64,000 nucleotides of DNA from Anodontia alba (GCA_964016985.1 OZ024830.1:14142295-14206294), one strand, 5' to 3'; shown: positions 9,689 to 19,938, counted from the stretch's first letter. The notes: generated by a model from the letters alone, not told the origin. A program made the numbers and translations.

Positions 9689-10234
9689 TTAACCCTTCAT
9701 GATGAATAAATTAAGATGCCAGCAGATGTATTGTCAGCCATTGAGATTACTTGATCCAGATTGTTGATACAAATTCACATACAGTTGAACCTCAATAGCT
9801 CAAATACTGATGGCTCATTTACCATGGCCAGTTGGAACTCATTTTCAGTTCCTACAGAATTCTCCCAACAGCTCAAGAAAATAAATATTTAGAGAAAGTT
9901 TCTTATTCTGTCATAAAATTGTATGCTGTGTGTACTCATTAGAATTGCCTCACTGAGGTGATTCTAATGAGTAGGTTGAACATAAATTTTTTACATAGAA
10001 AATTGAAATGATTTGCCAAAATTATCGCTATTTGCTTCCTGACCTGACTGCATGAGAAACCCTCAGTGGCTCGAACTACCCATATCTCAAACAAATTTCC
10101 ATGGTCCCAATCATGTTTCAGCCATTGAAGTTTGGCTGTACTAAATGACAAATAGTGTAGAAGAAGCCAACTGATCTGGATCTACACTGTTTGCAATGGC
10201 AGGGCATATCCCGGTTCAGCAGGGCCAGGGTTAA
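9689..10234 (+). repeat. Q1 palindromic MITE, copy 4, split by P3
   Basis: Left part TTAACCCTTCATGATGAATA to AAATTCACATA; right part CTAAATGACAAATAGTGTAG, the arm GAAGCCAACTGATCTGGATC and AGCAGGGCCAGGGTTAA. Removing 9782-10138 plus one TA restores the Q1 consensus, so P3 inserted after Q1. The first core arm is largely lost. Confidence 0.8.
9782..10138. mobile_element. P3 MITE with P-type hairpin core, copy 1
   Basis: Ends CAGTTGAACCTCAATAGCTC and TTGAAGTTTGGCTG, with TA duplications at 9780-9781 and 10139-10140. The centre holds GTGTGTACTCATTAGAATTG / TGATTCTAATGAGTAG, the same core type as P1 and P2. The outer sequence is shared with 23202-23550. Confidence 0.8.
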
Positions 10235-10483
10235 GGTGAATGAATTATACTTCTAGGGGAGGCATCTGTCAAGTTCTTTTTTCAGAGTGTTGGCCCTGCT
10301 GCCATTGGCTTTAGGCAGACAGGTTCTTGCCAAGTTTTAAGCAAGTTCAGGGGTTGGAGTCATTTTCTCGTCTATCCCTTTCTTCTTTTGTTTTTTCGTC
10401 CCTCTGGGATACAGCTTGATGACTGAAATATTGTTTAACTTTCCATTAAACCTCATTAACAATAACAATAAGCCATGTGGCTT
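10235..10483 (+). other. GLT1D1 intron, no gene
   Basis: TTTTCGTCCCTCTGGGATAC and AACAATAACAATAAG resemble the tail of a retroelement, but no family can be assigned. Confidence 0.3.
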
Positions 10484-10754
10484 TGAGGGGAGGTTGGGTA
10501 TCTTACATCACCGGGGCATCCAACTGATATTGGCTTACCATTAGGCAAGGCCTGCTATCCTTGCAGCAGGTAAGGGTAGAGGAGGAATGTTTTTATTTCT
10601 GCCTGTTTCTTCACTTTCATTCATTTTCCTTTCTCCCCTGTCCCTCTCTTTCATCTCTACTACTATTTCTTCTATCTCTCTTCTCCCTTTCTCTGGGAAA
10701 GTACACAAAATGACCCACAGGATTTGACATGTTGTTAAACCCCAACACAATCAA
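10484..10754 (+). mobile_element. SINE-like family W, copy 1
   Basis: TCTTACATCACCGGGGCATC, AACTGATATTGGCTTACCAT, GCAAGGCCTGCTATCCTTGC, a long pyrimidine-rich tract, then GTTGTTAAACCCCAACACAA. Parallel to the complete copy at 42012-42300. A short extra copy of its end (ACACAAAATGACCCACAAGG) follows at 10770. Confidence 0.65.
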
Positions 10755-10868
10755 ATTATCTGGGATAGGACACAAAATGACCCACAAGGGTTGACATGTC
10801 TTTAAGGGTCACTGATGAGGCCTAATTGGCCAAAACTAGCTAGTCTGGCCCAGAAGACTTTTACATTT

Positions 10869-11146
10869 CATCACAAAAACATGCCTATATTATTTTGTCC
10901 CCTTAAGCCCCACTTTTATATAGTAAAACTGGGGTTTACAGGAGTATACATTATTTTTCTTATTTCTGCTCAAAAACATAAATTGTGGGTACTTGTTAGA
11001 ACCGCCTTGCCGAGGAGGTTCTAACAAGTACCCACAATCTATGTTTTGAGCAGAAATATGAAAAAATATCAGAATTTTTATCCGATAACTTTCAGTTTTA
11101 GGTGGTGAAATTTTCAGTACATTTGAATAGGCATGTTTTCATAATG
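10869..11146 (+). mobile_element. P1 hairpin MITE, copy 1
   Basis: Starts CATCACAAAAACATGCCTAT and ends GAATAGGCATGTTTTCATAA. The core arms are GTGGGTACTTGTTAGAACCG and GGTTCTAACAAGTACCCACA: both arms carry the T/A variant of the usual CTCGTT/AACGAG. Lies in a GLT1D1 intron and is the only P1 copy in the first 40 kb. Confidence 0.85.
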
Positions 11147-11208
11147 TATTTTCGTTTTTTTGTGCGTTCATTGTTCACAGTTCCTTTATTTTATCTATTT
11201 AATCTATT

Positions 11209-11402
11209 TAACCTTAACCACTGTCTAGGCTAATTCAGCAGATGACAAGTTGGTGATATTTTTTTTATGTTTGCAAGAAAAAAGGCTTTGACATCCAATG
11301 GAGACAGTCTGCATGAAATGTCAAATCCTGTTTTCTGGGAAAATAAGACAAATATATCAAAATATTGTCTGCAGAAAATTTTACTTTAAGTGCTAAGCAT
11401 TA
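11209..11402 (+). repeat. U palindromic repeat, copy 2
   Basis: TTAACCTTAACCACTGTCTA, CAGCAGATGACAAG, AGGCTTTGACATC, CATGAAATGTCAAATCCTGT, ATTGTCTGCAG and GTGCTAAGCATTAA. It ends 24 bp before a GLT1D1 exon. Confidence 0.65.
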
Positions 11403-11426
11403 ATTGTTCATGTACAAATGTTTCAG

Positions 11427-11525
11427 GCAATGGCTCAAAATCGACCGGTTTTGGTTCGTCATAACCAAGGTAACTGCTCAATCGTCCAAGACAGAATAAC
11501 AGGCCTTGTATACAAGACACCTGAG
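11427..11525 (+). CDS. GLT1D1: GLT1D1 exon
   Basis: This 99 bp exon (33 codons, phase 0 at both ends) lies between AAATGTTTCAG and GAG|GTTAGT. It begins AMAQNRPVLVRHNQGNCSIV and ends ITGLVYKTPE. It continues the EX7E helix (AILE|AM) and contains the strand PVL.R and the GN..IV....TGL signature where GT-B enzymes close the donor site. The in-frame ATG near the start is internal (AMA), not an initiator. Confidence 0.9.
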
Positions 11526-11589
11526 GTTAGTTCAGTAAAGTCCTAAGTATTTTAAAAACATTTCCCAAATTTACAGGAGGTAAGAAATA

Positions 11590-12000
11590 CAGTAATTGTC
11601 CTAAACTTTGTACAGCATCTTTTCCAACAAAATGGAATGTGCAAGCAGTGCAGACCCAGATAAGACTGCTTCTGAAGAAGGTCAGCACGATAGCGCTTGA
11701 TAAGATGGGTTTTTCAGTCCAGATGTATTGATATTATATCTTATTTCTCCAGGAAAACATGTTGTGGGTACTCATTAGAAGTGCCTGGCCAGGGCACTTC
11801 TAATGAGTACCCACAACATATGTTTATGTGGAGAAATAAGAAAAACATTTACCTGATACCCACTCTTATCTAGACCTTTGTCAACACCGTTCGCCATTCT
11901 CCCAAGTATTTTTTAAAACAAACACATAAAAAAAAACAAAATTTAAGGGAAAAAGTATGGAATAAAGTGTTTAAAATTTTAGGACAGTTATTGTATCACT
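11590..12000 (+). repeat. Q4 MITE interrupted by P2
   Basis: TTGTCCTAAACTTTGTACAG, GCAGTGCAGACCCAGATAAG and ACTGCTTCTGAAGAAGG precede the P2 insertion; CCCAAGTATTTTTTAAAACA and AAAATTTTAGGACAGTTATT follow. The second core arm is lost. Confidence 0.6.
11706..11885 (+). mobile_element. P2 hairpin MITE, copy 2
   Basis: TTTCAGTCCAGATGTATTGA opens it. The core arms GGGTACTCATTAGAAGTGCC and GGCACTTCTAATGAGTACCC are perfectly matched. GGAGAAATAAGAAAAACATT and ACTCTTATCTAGA close it. Confidence 0.8.
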
Positions 12001-12748
12001 TTAGATTGTAATGCATGTGACGGTAACCCTAGGCCAAAGTTTTGGCAGCATTTAGGACAGTATACTCCCTTGTATACTTCCAACCATATTGAACCAAATG
12101 TAATTCTTCATGGTTTATGGTTTGAGTATGAGGGTCAGTTGGAGAATATCCAAACTTTTCATGCTTCTGTCTCATTGTGCAGCTACCTACACATATTCTA
12201 CATGAGCGAAAGCTATATTTTCTCACTTATAAACTGGTCAATTTGTTTTTAATGAGAAGTGTGTATACACAAAATTTTTAGCATTTTAACAAGGTAGGGG
12301 TTAAGGCTACTATGGACTCAAAGCTGGAGGAACAGAGATCTGTAATAAAATTCCTGCTTTTAGAGGATGTAAAACCTTGCCATATCGCAGAAACGTTTTT
12401 TAATTTGGGTTCACTGGACAAGTGTTAGGGACAAGCCTAGGCCAGAGAGGCACACTGAGGCAGTGACCCCTACAATGATGGTGAATGTTGAGGAATGACA
12501 TTTGGGGAAGTAGCTTATCAGTTTAGCACCAGTAAAGCTGGTTCCCCACCTCTAAAGGAATTTAAGCTTTCACCATCTGCTGGCATGAAGATGACAAATG
12601 TGTATAGATGTAGGATAGGAATATTTTGAAAAAGAATAAAAAGATTTTTTTAAAGATATTTAACGGTTTTTGAGAGAGAGCAAAAAGTCTGGATATTTTC
12701 TGACCACCCCTCGTATTTTGCCTGCTCTCCTTTCTTAGGATTATATGC
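12001..12748 (+). other. GLT1D1 intron, no gene recognised
   Basis: Mostly AT-rich sequence. The stretch TACTATGGACTCAAAGCTGG to TTTAAAGATATTTAACGG (about 12308-12665) has a more even composition but no durable reading frame. No known repeat recognised. Confidence 0.35.
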
Positions 12749-12966
12749 TTAAACCCATTTTAGTCTGGAGACCACCAAAGGGTATTTAGCAAACAGTGCA
12801 GACCCAGATCAGACACTGCAAAATCTAGCATCTGATCAGTGTCTCCACTTTTTGCAAATTATGTTTCCCTAAGAATATCTTATTCATATAGCCTGTTGTA
12901 CTTAAAATTGAAATTGGACTCTTTCAATATATAGTGTGGGGGAGTTTATTCAATAAAATGGGTTGA
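12749..12966 (+). repeat. Q2 palindromic MITE, copy 1
   Basis: TTAAACCCATTTTAGTCTGG, GCAAACAGTGCAGACCCAGA, GCATCTGATCAGTGTCTCCA and TATAGTGTGGGGGAGTTTAT, ending AAAATGGGTTGAA. Core as in Q1/Q4 but with a different shell. Confidence 0.75.
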
Positions 12967-13049
12967 ATAGGAGCTTGAATGCAGTATTTGGGATTGTTGT
13001 GTCAGTAGGATGGTTTGTATCTCATTATTTGTCATTAGTATTTGAACAG

Positions 13050-13814
13050 ACATCCCTGAGCAGACAGTGTAGATCCAGATCAGATTCATGTCTGATCAGA
13101 GTTTACAGTGTTTGTTTTTTTGTCTACCAGTTTAAGACACATCAGCAGGCAACTGGACTTATTCAAATTTTAGATCAACTGGTAGTAAATTGGACTTGTT
13201 CAAATTTTAGATATACAGGCTGTAAACTGGACTTGTTCAAAGTTTAGATTGACTGGCAGTAAACTGGACTTGTTCAAATTTAAGATCAAGAGGCAGTAAA
13301 CTGGACTTGTTCAAGTTGGAGATCAAGAGACAGTCAACTGGACTTGTTCAAATTTAAGATCAAGAGGCAGTAAACTGAACTTGTTCAAATATTTGATCAA
13401 TAGCTGTCAACTGGACTTGTTCAAATTTTAGATCAACAGGCAGTTAACTGGACTTGTTCAAATTTTAGATCAACATGCAGTAAACTAAACTTGTTCAAAT
13501 TTTAGACCAACAGGTAGTCAACAGGACTTGTTTAAATATTATATCAACATGCAGTAAACTGGACTTGTTCAAATTTTAGACCAACAGGTAGATACCTATA
13601 CTTGTTCAAATATTATATCAACAGGCTGTCAAATGGACTTGTTCAAATTTTAGACCAACAGGTAGATAACTGGACTTGTTCAAATGTTCAGCAGGCAGTA
13701 AACTGGACTTGTTCAAATCTTTGATCAACTGGCAGTAAACTGGACTTGTTTCAGATTTTAGGTCATGTATGAAAAGAAGTTCAGGTGTCCAAATTTTTAC
13801 GTAAATATGGTATT
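13050..13814 (+). repeat. Q3 MITE enlarged by internal minisatellite
   Basis: The left part holds the Q core (AGACAGTGTAGATCCAGATC / CTGATCAGAGTTTACAGTGT) and the right part ends in GTGTCCAAATTTTTACGTAA and ATATGGTATT, as in the short Q3 copies at 38016, 38380 and 51837. Between them a 37 bp segment is amplified. Confidence 0.8.
13146..13765 (+). repeat. 37 bp minisatellite, ~17 units
   Basis: Unit: AACTGGACTTGTTCAAATTT followed by TAGATCAACAGGCAGTA. I count about 17 units with scattered substitutions; one is short (near 13680). The same segment is single-copy in other Q3 elements (TAAATGGACTTTTTCAAATT at 38160). No unique spacers, so it is not a CRISPR array. Confidence 0.92.
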
Positions 13815-14071
13815 CTGACAGGGACTTGGTTTTCATGTACATTTCTTTCAAGATTTGAGGTGGTTTGGATAAAAAGGAGGGATATCACAGAAAATGAAGG
13901 AAAGCTAAGCCATTCAGGGGTCTTAATAATTGCAAGTTCCAAAGCCATTTCTAAAAGTAGGATTCTGAATATTTAGTTATTGTAGAATGTGTTGGTGAAC
14001 AGTGAAGACCCTGAAAGTCTATTAGGATGCCCCCACTGGTGTTTTGGTTGGAATTGAAGGGGCAATGGATA

Positions 14072-14636
14072 TGTACTTAGGAACCTCTTGATAACATGGC
14101 TCATTATAGCAGCTAAATTTGATATAACATAGCTTAAAGATGGACCCCAAAAATGTTGTATCAAAACAAAGATGTATATATTGCAATGAAACCTGTGTTA
14201 AGCAAGCACCCAAGAGAAGGCCGAAACATGGTAGCTTAAGATAGGTGCTTGCTTAACCCTTGTCCTGCTGAACTTGGATATACCCTGCCTTTGCAAACAG
14301 TGTAGATCCAGATCATTTGGCTTCTGAAGAAGCCAACTGATCTGGATCTGCACTGTTTGCCATTAAGTATGTGAATTTATAGCAACAATCCGGATCAAGT
14401 AATCTGATTAGCTGAAAATTAGAAGTGGGCACGGCATCTTAATTTATTCAGCAGGACAAGGGTTAATATAGGTTAATTTACACTGATTTGACCTTTAAGG
14501 GATCTGAAAATATGACCTCTAAATAGAGGTAAATGCTGAGTACAGATTGCCCTTTAAGAAAGGTTTAACCTAAAAATCCATTTTTCTATATAATCTGTAT
14601 ATTTTTTTTGGATCAAGCAATAGAGGTTGTGGTGTA
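14072..14636 (+). mobile_element. M-type MITE carrying nested elements
   Basis: The left end TTAGGAACCTCTTGATAACA and the right end CAATAGAGGTTGTGGTGTA match the M-type MITE at 32569-32793, as does TTTTTCTATATAATCTGTAT. Inside are TGTGTTAAGCAAGCACCC ... AAGAAAGGTTTAACC (a second element) and, within that, Q1 at 14253-14465: three levels of insertion. Confidence 0.6.
14253..14465 (-). repeat. Q1 palindromic MITE, copy 5 (intact)
   Basis: Terminal repeats TTAACCCTTGTCCTGCTGAA and TTCAGCAGGACAAGGGTTAA are a perfect 20 bp pair. The core GCTTCTGAAGAAGCCAACTG is nearly perfectly palindromic. A good type copy for the family. Confidence 0.85.
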
Positions 14637-14840
14637 TTTACATTGACAAATGTAGAATAATGCCTTGTTCAGCTGAATATCAAAAAAAAAAGAAAAAAAG
14701 AAAAACACTCATAAGTGATTGTTAAAAAGTTTGACTTCAGCAAACCTCTTCTTTGTTTGAAAGATTGTATATAATTTTTTGTATCCAAAAGACATATTGT
14801 TGCATCAGTATTTAAGTTAATATTTGTTTTTCTTTTGAAG

Positions 14841-14996
14841 GATTTCATTGAAAGAGCTGAAGAACTAATTGACAGTAAAATTTTATACAGAAGTCTTATT
14901 CAGAATGCAACAGAATATATCAGGAAAAATCATTCTCTGGAATCCGAAGAAAGTGCCTATTTAAAAGTGGTAGAGACAGTGAAAGGCGTTATTTAA
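14841..14996 (+). CDS. GLT1D1: GLT1D1 terminal exon
   Basis: This exon follows the acceptor TTCTTTTGAAG and runs 51 codons to TAA. It begins DFIERAEELIDSKILYRSLI and ends with IRKNHS and VVETVKGVI. It encodes the last GT-B helices: the P.DF..A..LI helix after the TGL motif, and the ..A..Y....HS...E...Y.... C-terminal helix that folds back on the N-terminal domain in GT4 enzymes. Together with the four other exons it gives 159 residues, about 45% of a protein of roughly 350. There is no frameshift or stop in the joined frame, so the gene appears functional. Confidence 0.9.
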   Translation, partial: DFIERAEELIDSKILYRSLIQNATEYIRKNHSLESEESAYLKVVETVKGVI

Positions 14997-15313
14997 GTAG
15001 ATTTTAGTATTTTAAAGTAATATATCTCTGTTACTTATTTAAAGAGAAAGACAAAATTGATGATATCAGAAATGAAACATCTTTAAAGAGCACTGGTGTA
15101 TTTTGATGCAAAATTAATCAAAATTGGATAATAATAAGGAAGTAATTGGGGTTTGAAAAGTTTGAAATAAGAATTCATGGTCATAAAGCCTTTTATTAAA
15201 TATATTTGTGTATATGACTTACTTAGATATTTATTAATTTTGCATGAAAATAGCAGTTTTTTCTGTCAGAAAGACAATTATTTAATATTTTGAATTTTTA
15301 AAATCTCATTAAA
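14997..15313 (+). other. GLT1D1: GLT1D1 3' UTR, probable
   Basis: AT-rich sequence after the stop. There is no AATAAA; two ATTAAA variants at 15195-15200 and 15308-15313 could serve for polyadenylation. The true cleavage site cannot be decided from sequence. Confidence 0.4.
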
Positions 15314-15712
15314 TATTGAAAATGGTAAGCTGTTAAGAACTGTTTTCAATTTTTAAATAGCATTAACCTTCTTAGTTATTTTCTGACTTTAATCAAATTT
15401 TTCAGCATTGTCTTTCCCTTTAAATAGCTTAGAGTATAGTTAATCATTTCAGAGAGATACCTTTATTTTTTAAAGATTTTTAAAATTTATGTACAGACAT
15501 CACCCCTAGGGAGCTGGTTGATTTAAACAATCAAGGTGCTGTTCTACGGTAAATGTGCAAAACTTTCGAACGCATTATTCCATACTTGGACTGAAATTTG
15601 CTTTTTATGCAGTTATTTCTTAAAATACTAACCCTAAAAATCCGCCTATAAGATGATTTAAGACGGGGCTCTTTTTTACCCTTCCGAAGCAAGATTTTTT
15701 CTTTTACATTGT

Positions 15713-16230
15713 TACGACCGAGCACTCCTACCTTCGATTATCTGCCTTGGCAGATTACGCATAGCTTCTAAGTATATATTCAATCTCTGACAACTGCGTC
15801 AGGGAGTCGACTCTTTGGCTCAGTGGTTAGAGCATTGGATTTTTAATGGGGAGGACCGGGTTTGAATCCCACGATAGGCGGGAAATTTGTTCAGCTGTGC
15901 TTCATTACTTTGTTATGACTTTCCTGTTGTAAGATGGGGGCTCATCCGGGATATGAACCTTATACGCCAAAAATGGCTTCACGTCATCATAATGACTTGC
16001 TTGAAAAGGGGGAGTGTTATGACCAAGCACTCCTACCTTCAATTATCTGCCTTGGCAGATTACGCATAGCTTCTAAGTATATTCAATCTCTGACAACTGA
16101 GTCAGGGAGTCGACTCTTTGGCTCAGTGGTTAGAGCATTGGATTTTTAACAAGGAGGATCGGGTTCAAATCCCACAATAGGCGGGAAATTTTTTCAGCTA
16201 TGCTTCATTCCTTTGTTATGACTTTCATGT
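15713..16230 (+). repeat. Tandem pair of tRNA-derived SINE-like units
   Basis: Two ~300 bp direct copies begin at 15713 (GTTACGACCGAGCACTCCTA) and 16017 (GTTATGACCAAGCACTCCTA). Each contains a tRNA-like stretch with a perfect A box (TGGCTCAGTGG) and a B box (GGTTTGAATCC at 15870, GGTTCAAATCC in the second). The anticodon-loop region reads GATTTTTAAT, suggesting a Lys-type ancestor. The stems are not good enough to call a working tRNA gene. The second copy ends near TTCATGTCGTAAG. Confidence 0.7.
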
Positions 16231-16239
16231 CGTAAGAAC

Positions 16240-18009
16240 ATAAATATAAAATGGGCTTTAAAATATCGCTGAGCCCTTAGAGACATTCCATGCCACTCAA
16301 AAATTCCTAAAGTACGTCAAGATTAAGACATTGGAGATAATTAATCAGTTTTGCAAGTGAATTTGTCACAGATTGGCAATTAAAATGTTCAACACCACTT
16401 ACCTGAATGCATAAACTTTATCCTTTTTCTCTTGTTTGCATATCCTGCAAATTACCTTCCTCCCTACAGGTACTGATAAGTTTTTTTCCAGCTCATGGTT
16501 ATTATTGGTATTTTTATATATGGGAGACAACTCTAATGGCCTGAGAGGACACAGTTTACATCACCAACAAAAGTATCTTGCTGCTTATTTGATTGATCAA
16601 AACAGTGCCCGATGCATCCTAGCAATCAAATGAGGATCTACATAATTTGTAAAACTGATTCAGCAGAGCCAAAAATTAATAAAATTTCCAATATTTTTAA
16701 GGGTGGGCTGATCTGGATCTCTGTATTTCGCACAGGCAATAAAGTACAATTTTCTTTTTGTCGCTATGCCATCCGTATTGTTGATCTTTTACGCAAAGGT
16801 TAAGGAAACCGGTTTCAAAACCTGGAATTAACTTACTTCCATAGATGCATCGAAGCAACTTACATCAAAGTACTGAAATAGACTTTTCTGTCTGATTACC
16901 TATCCAAAAGGATTGACCATCCTGGAAAATTGTTGTGCAGGTGGTCATTAAATGCTTAAACCAAAAACGATACCTTATCTGTTATGAAAATAGCTAAAAA
17001 TAGGGCAGGGCATTGCATCAGCTTATTCTGATTAGTACCTACACAGTTTGCTTCACACGTTTTGCAAGGTCTAGAAACAGCACACAGTTACAAACATTTT
17101 TATGCACAGGCTGGTCTAGGTCATTGTATCTTGCCCAAGTAGTAATTTACCATTTTGCGGGTCACAAATCTACTTGTTAGTTATTTGCTTGCCGTCATAT
17201 TGACACGCTTACCATAACCGTTCTGATAAGTATAAAAAGTACCTTATCACAGCTGCAAAAATTGCAGATCCAGATTAGCTGCACATCTGTGGAGTCCGCT
17301 AAGGATCTGTTTTATTTATTGTACAGACGTTTTGAGGCCGGACATTCTTTATATACAATATGAGCATTTTTTTTTTTCTGAATAGCCTGCACTGCCGATT
17401 GGGTCGCAAGTAATTTGTATGAACAAAATAAGATCCATGTTTTTTTCAACACACACTTCAAATTTCTAATAATACCAATTAATTTCAAAGGGATTATAAA
17501 AGTGGCTGATTCTTTTATTGCCTTAATCGTTTGTTCACATATCAATCATGTGGCCACTTGGTGAATATGCCCAGGCGAGTATTTTGTGAAACTGATATAG
17601 TTAAAACTATTTCTTTCATCTTATTTTCATACCTGTTTTACCTAATTGATCGATCCGAAAAGTCTGTATAATTATTATCGGTGCCCAGTGTTAGGAAAAA
17701 AATGTCTTTTCAATACATAATTATGTTTTAGTGTTGAAGTTTTGGGAAGGATAAAACATTCTAGAACTACAATTTAACTTCCTTTTGGGATTTTAAGGAG
17801 TCTGGAATAATAAATCTCTATCAAGAGAACAGAGGAAGTTTAGAAGGTAAATGTCATTAAAGCTTTCTACAGGTATTGATGATAGGCATTTTCCCTGACC
17901 ACATGACGTCATTGGAATTTGCTGGAAATACAGATATGGCCAAAGACCTTGTTTATTAGACCGGTCTAAATTTTCTGTGTTATTTTTGCATAAAAAATCT
18001 CCGTCTTAT
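16240..18009. other. No gene recognised
   Basis: Includes short GATCAG-hairpin remnants near 17020-17300 (CTTATTCTGATTAGTACCTA; CAGATCCAGATTAGCTGCAC) and a CRE-like TGACGTCA at about 17907 in non-repetitive sequence. No reading frame looks coding on either strand. Confidence 0.4.
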
Positions 18010-18160
18010 AACCAAATTTTTTACAGTAGTGGAATGGCAAACAGTATTGACACTGATCAGACTACTTCTGAAGGAGCAGTCTGATCTGGGTTTGCATTGT
18101 TTGACTATGCCATTTTGTCAGGAAGTTTAGTGTTTGACATTTTAGGACATTTACTGTAAT
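18010..18160 (-). repeat. Q4 palindromic MITE, partial copy
   Basis: GTGGAATGGCAAACAGTATT, CTGATCAGACTACTTCTGAA, GGAGCAGTCTGATCTGGGTT and TTTTAGGACATTTACTGTA. It lies head to head with the next Q4 copy. Confidence 0.65.
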
Positions 18161-18175
18161 CTTCACCAAAGTGTC

Positions 18176-18482
18176 GCAGGCCTCAGTGGCTCATTTGGAT
18201 GCGCATCTGACTAGAGACCAGAAGGTCACGGGTTCAACCCCCACCGAGGTTGGCAATATTCTTTTGTGGAGATTGATCATAAAATATTTTCTGCAGTCAT
18301 TCTCTCCCTTCCGCTGTTTCAAGAAGGGCAGTTGTCAGTTTCTGGCAAAAGAATGTGCACAATACTGGTTAACCGCTTGAAAGACTAAGCCTGCCCAGTA
18401 AACGTGTGGTTAGGTAAACTGACCGCACTTGACATGATCCCATTGGGTTGACTGGGCTGTAAAACGTCAACACAACTTAATA
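18176..18482 (+). mobile_element. SINE V, full-length type copy
   Basis: The tRNA-like head has an A box (CAGTGGCTCATTTGG) and a B box (GGGTTCAACCCCCACC). The body runs from GGAGATTGATCATAAAATAT through GAAGGGCAGTTGTCAGTTTC to CCATTGGGTTGACTGGGCTG, and the tail is AACGTCAACACAACTTAATA. An exact 12 bp target duplication CACCAAAGTGTC flanks it at 18164-18175 and 18483-18494, proving retrotransposition into a Q4 element. Confidence 0.92.
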
Positions 18483-18686
18483 CACCAAAGTGTCTGACAA
18501 AATGGCATATGCAAACAGTGCAGACCCAGATCAGACTCTCCTGAAGGAGCAGTCTGATCAGGGTCTACACTGTTTGCCTTCCATAAAGTATTTTAAGAAA
18601 CAACTGCAAAAAAAAAAAAAAAAAATTTAGGCCCAAAAAAAAGTATGGAATTAAGTGTTTGAAATTTTAGGACATTTACCGTAGTT
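18483..18686 (+). repeat. Q4 palindromic MITE
   Basis: GCAAACAGTGCAGACCCAGA, then TCTCCTGAAGGAGCAGTCTG and ATCAGGGTCTACACTGTTTG: a strong hairpin. It ends AAATTTTAGGACATTTACCG. Its first ~15 bp lie on the other side of the SINE V insertion. Confidence 0.8.
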
Positions 18687-18831
18687 GCTTTGGGTTGCTT
18701 GCTACTTAGCTCTGAATTATCAGTCACAAAAGCCAAATATTTTTTTTATTTTCATTCTTCAGAGAAAATAAGTAAGTTCATATATTAAGCTAGGGTTAGG
18801 AGTAAGTTTAGGTTTATTGGTGGACAGAGTT

Positions 18832-19045
18832 CATAACTCTATATAAGAGGAGTAACCAGAAAATTATTTTTCTTATTTCTCTGTGAAAATGTATGTTGTG
18901 GGTACTCTTTAGAAGAACCACACAAGATATGTTTTGTTGAGAGATAAGAAAAATATCAATACATTTTATTTCTCAATAAAAATGTAAGTTGTGGGTACTC
19001 ATTAAAAGTGCCCCACAACATATGTTTTTGTGGAGAGTTTTTGGG
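18832..19045 (+). repeat. Two decayed P2 copies in tandem
   Basis: CATAACTCTATATAAGAGGA, ATGTTGTGGGTACTCTTTAG and AGAGATAAGAAAAATATCAA, followed by a second copy with GTTGTGGGTACTCATTAAAA. In both the second core arm is short or missing. Confidence 0.6.
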
Positions 19046-19287
19046 GGTTGAAGAGAGTATCTGATCTGGAGCTGTGTACAGATTGTAAACTTGCTCTTTA
19101 AGTAAGAACTTGTGTAGTGTCAGGAAGATGTGACTGGGTGGCATATCATGTAGGCCATGACAGTCAAAAAGGTATCTTCTTGCTTATGTGGACAGCAAAC
19201 ATGATCAGCCTGTGCATCTGTAAAATCTGAGCAGGACCCTCACAGTCCTCTTATAGAAGCATTGAATATTGTATCAATAAATATTAA

Positions 19288-19477
19288 CCCTTTCACCCTT
19301 CATTACTGACCTAGACTCTTCCATTTCTGAATGTGGAGATATCCATTGTTGCAAATAGGTATTTCAATCAAAAAGCAATAACAGAATGGCAAACTGCAGA
19401 TCCTGATGAGATGGCTCATTATGATGTGTGCTGTTTGCAAAGGTATCTGTATTGGTCTGTAGGGATGAAAGGGTTAA
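19288..19477 (+). repeat. Q5 palindromic MITE, copy 2
   Basis: TTAACCCTTTCACCCTTCAT, ATGGCAAACTGCAGATCCTG, ATGAGATGGCTCATTATGAT, GTGCTGTTTGCAAAGG and GGGATGAAAGGGTTAA. Ends are an imperfect inverted repeat. Flanked by I-family sequence (19160-19560). Confidence 0.6.
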
Positions 19478-19675
19478 AGACCCTGATGAAACTGTGCAGA
19501 TTGATTTGAACCTGAGTATCTTTCTCATGCTTGAAGATACCATTTCACTTCATGTGGCCCTTGTCATGTGTGTCCATGGTAAAAGCTTTTAGAATAAAAG
19601 ACAGCGCTACAAAATTGAGTTTTGAGCTCTCTGTCACCTCCGTAAGCCACCAAGACACAATTAAAATTGTTGAAA

Positions 19676-19938
19676 ATGGCATTAACTCTTATCATGCTGG
19701 GAAAATATATCAGCAGATCACATTTTGAAATATTTTTCTTATTTTTCTCAGAACTTGACATTTCATTTAAAGTGTCTCCTTAGGAGATAATTTACATGAA
19801 ATGTCAAATCCTAGTTGCAAATGTCTGCCTAGGAGATAATTTGCATGAAATGTCAAATCTAGTTCTGAGAAAAAATGAGAAAAATATTTCAAAATGTCAT
19901 CTGCCGAATTTGCCTATAAAGGTTGTACTAGGTAAATC
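19676..19938 (+). repeat. U palindromic repeat, copy 3
   Basis: ATCAGCAGATCACATTTTGA, CAGAACTTGACATTTCATTT, then two successive CATGAAATGTCAAATC blocks and AAAATGTCATCTGCCGAATT. The doubled central block is unusual for the family. Confidence 0.6.

Noticed and set aside
13146..13765. Regular direct repeats, considered as a CRISPR array
   Set aside because: Units follow each other with no unique spacers, the repeats vary, and the genome is eukaryotic. It is a minisatellite.
16240..18009. Search for a further gene downstream of GLT1D1
   Set aside because: No paired splice sites with durable coding frame on either strand.
18176..18260. Possible functional tRNA gene (also 24331, 15807, 16112 and 2560-2640)
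   Set aside because: Boxes A and B are present but stems and acceptor ends do not fold properly, and each is joined to a SINE body.
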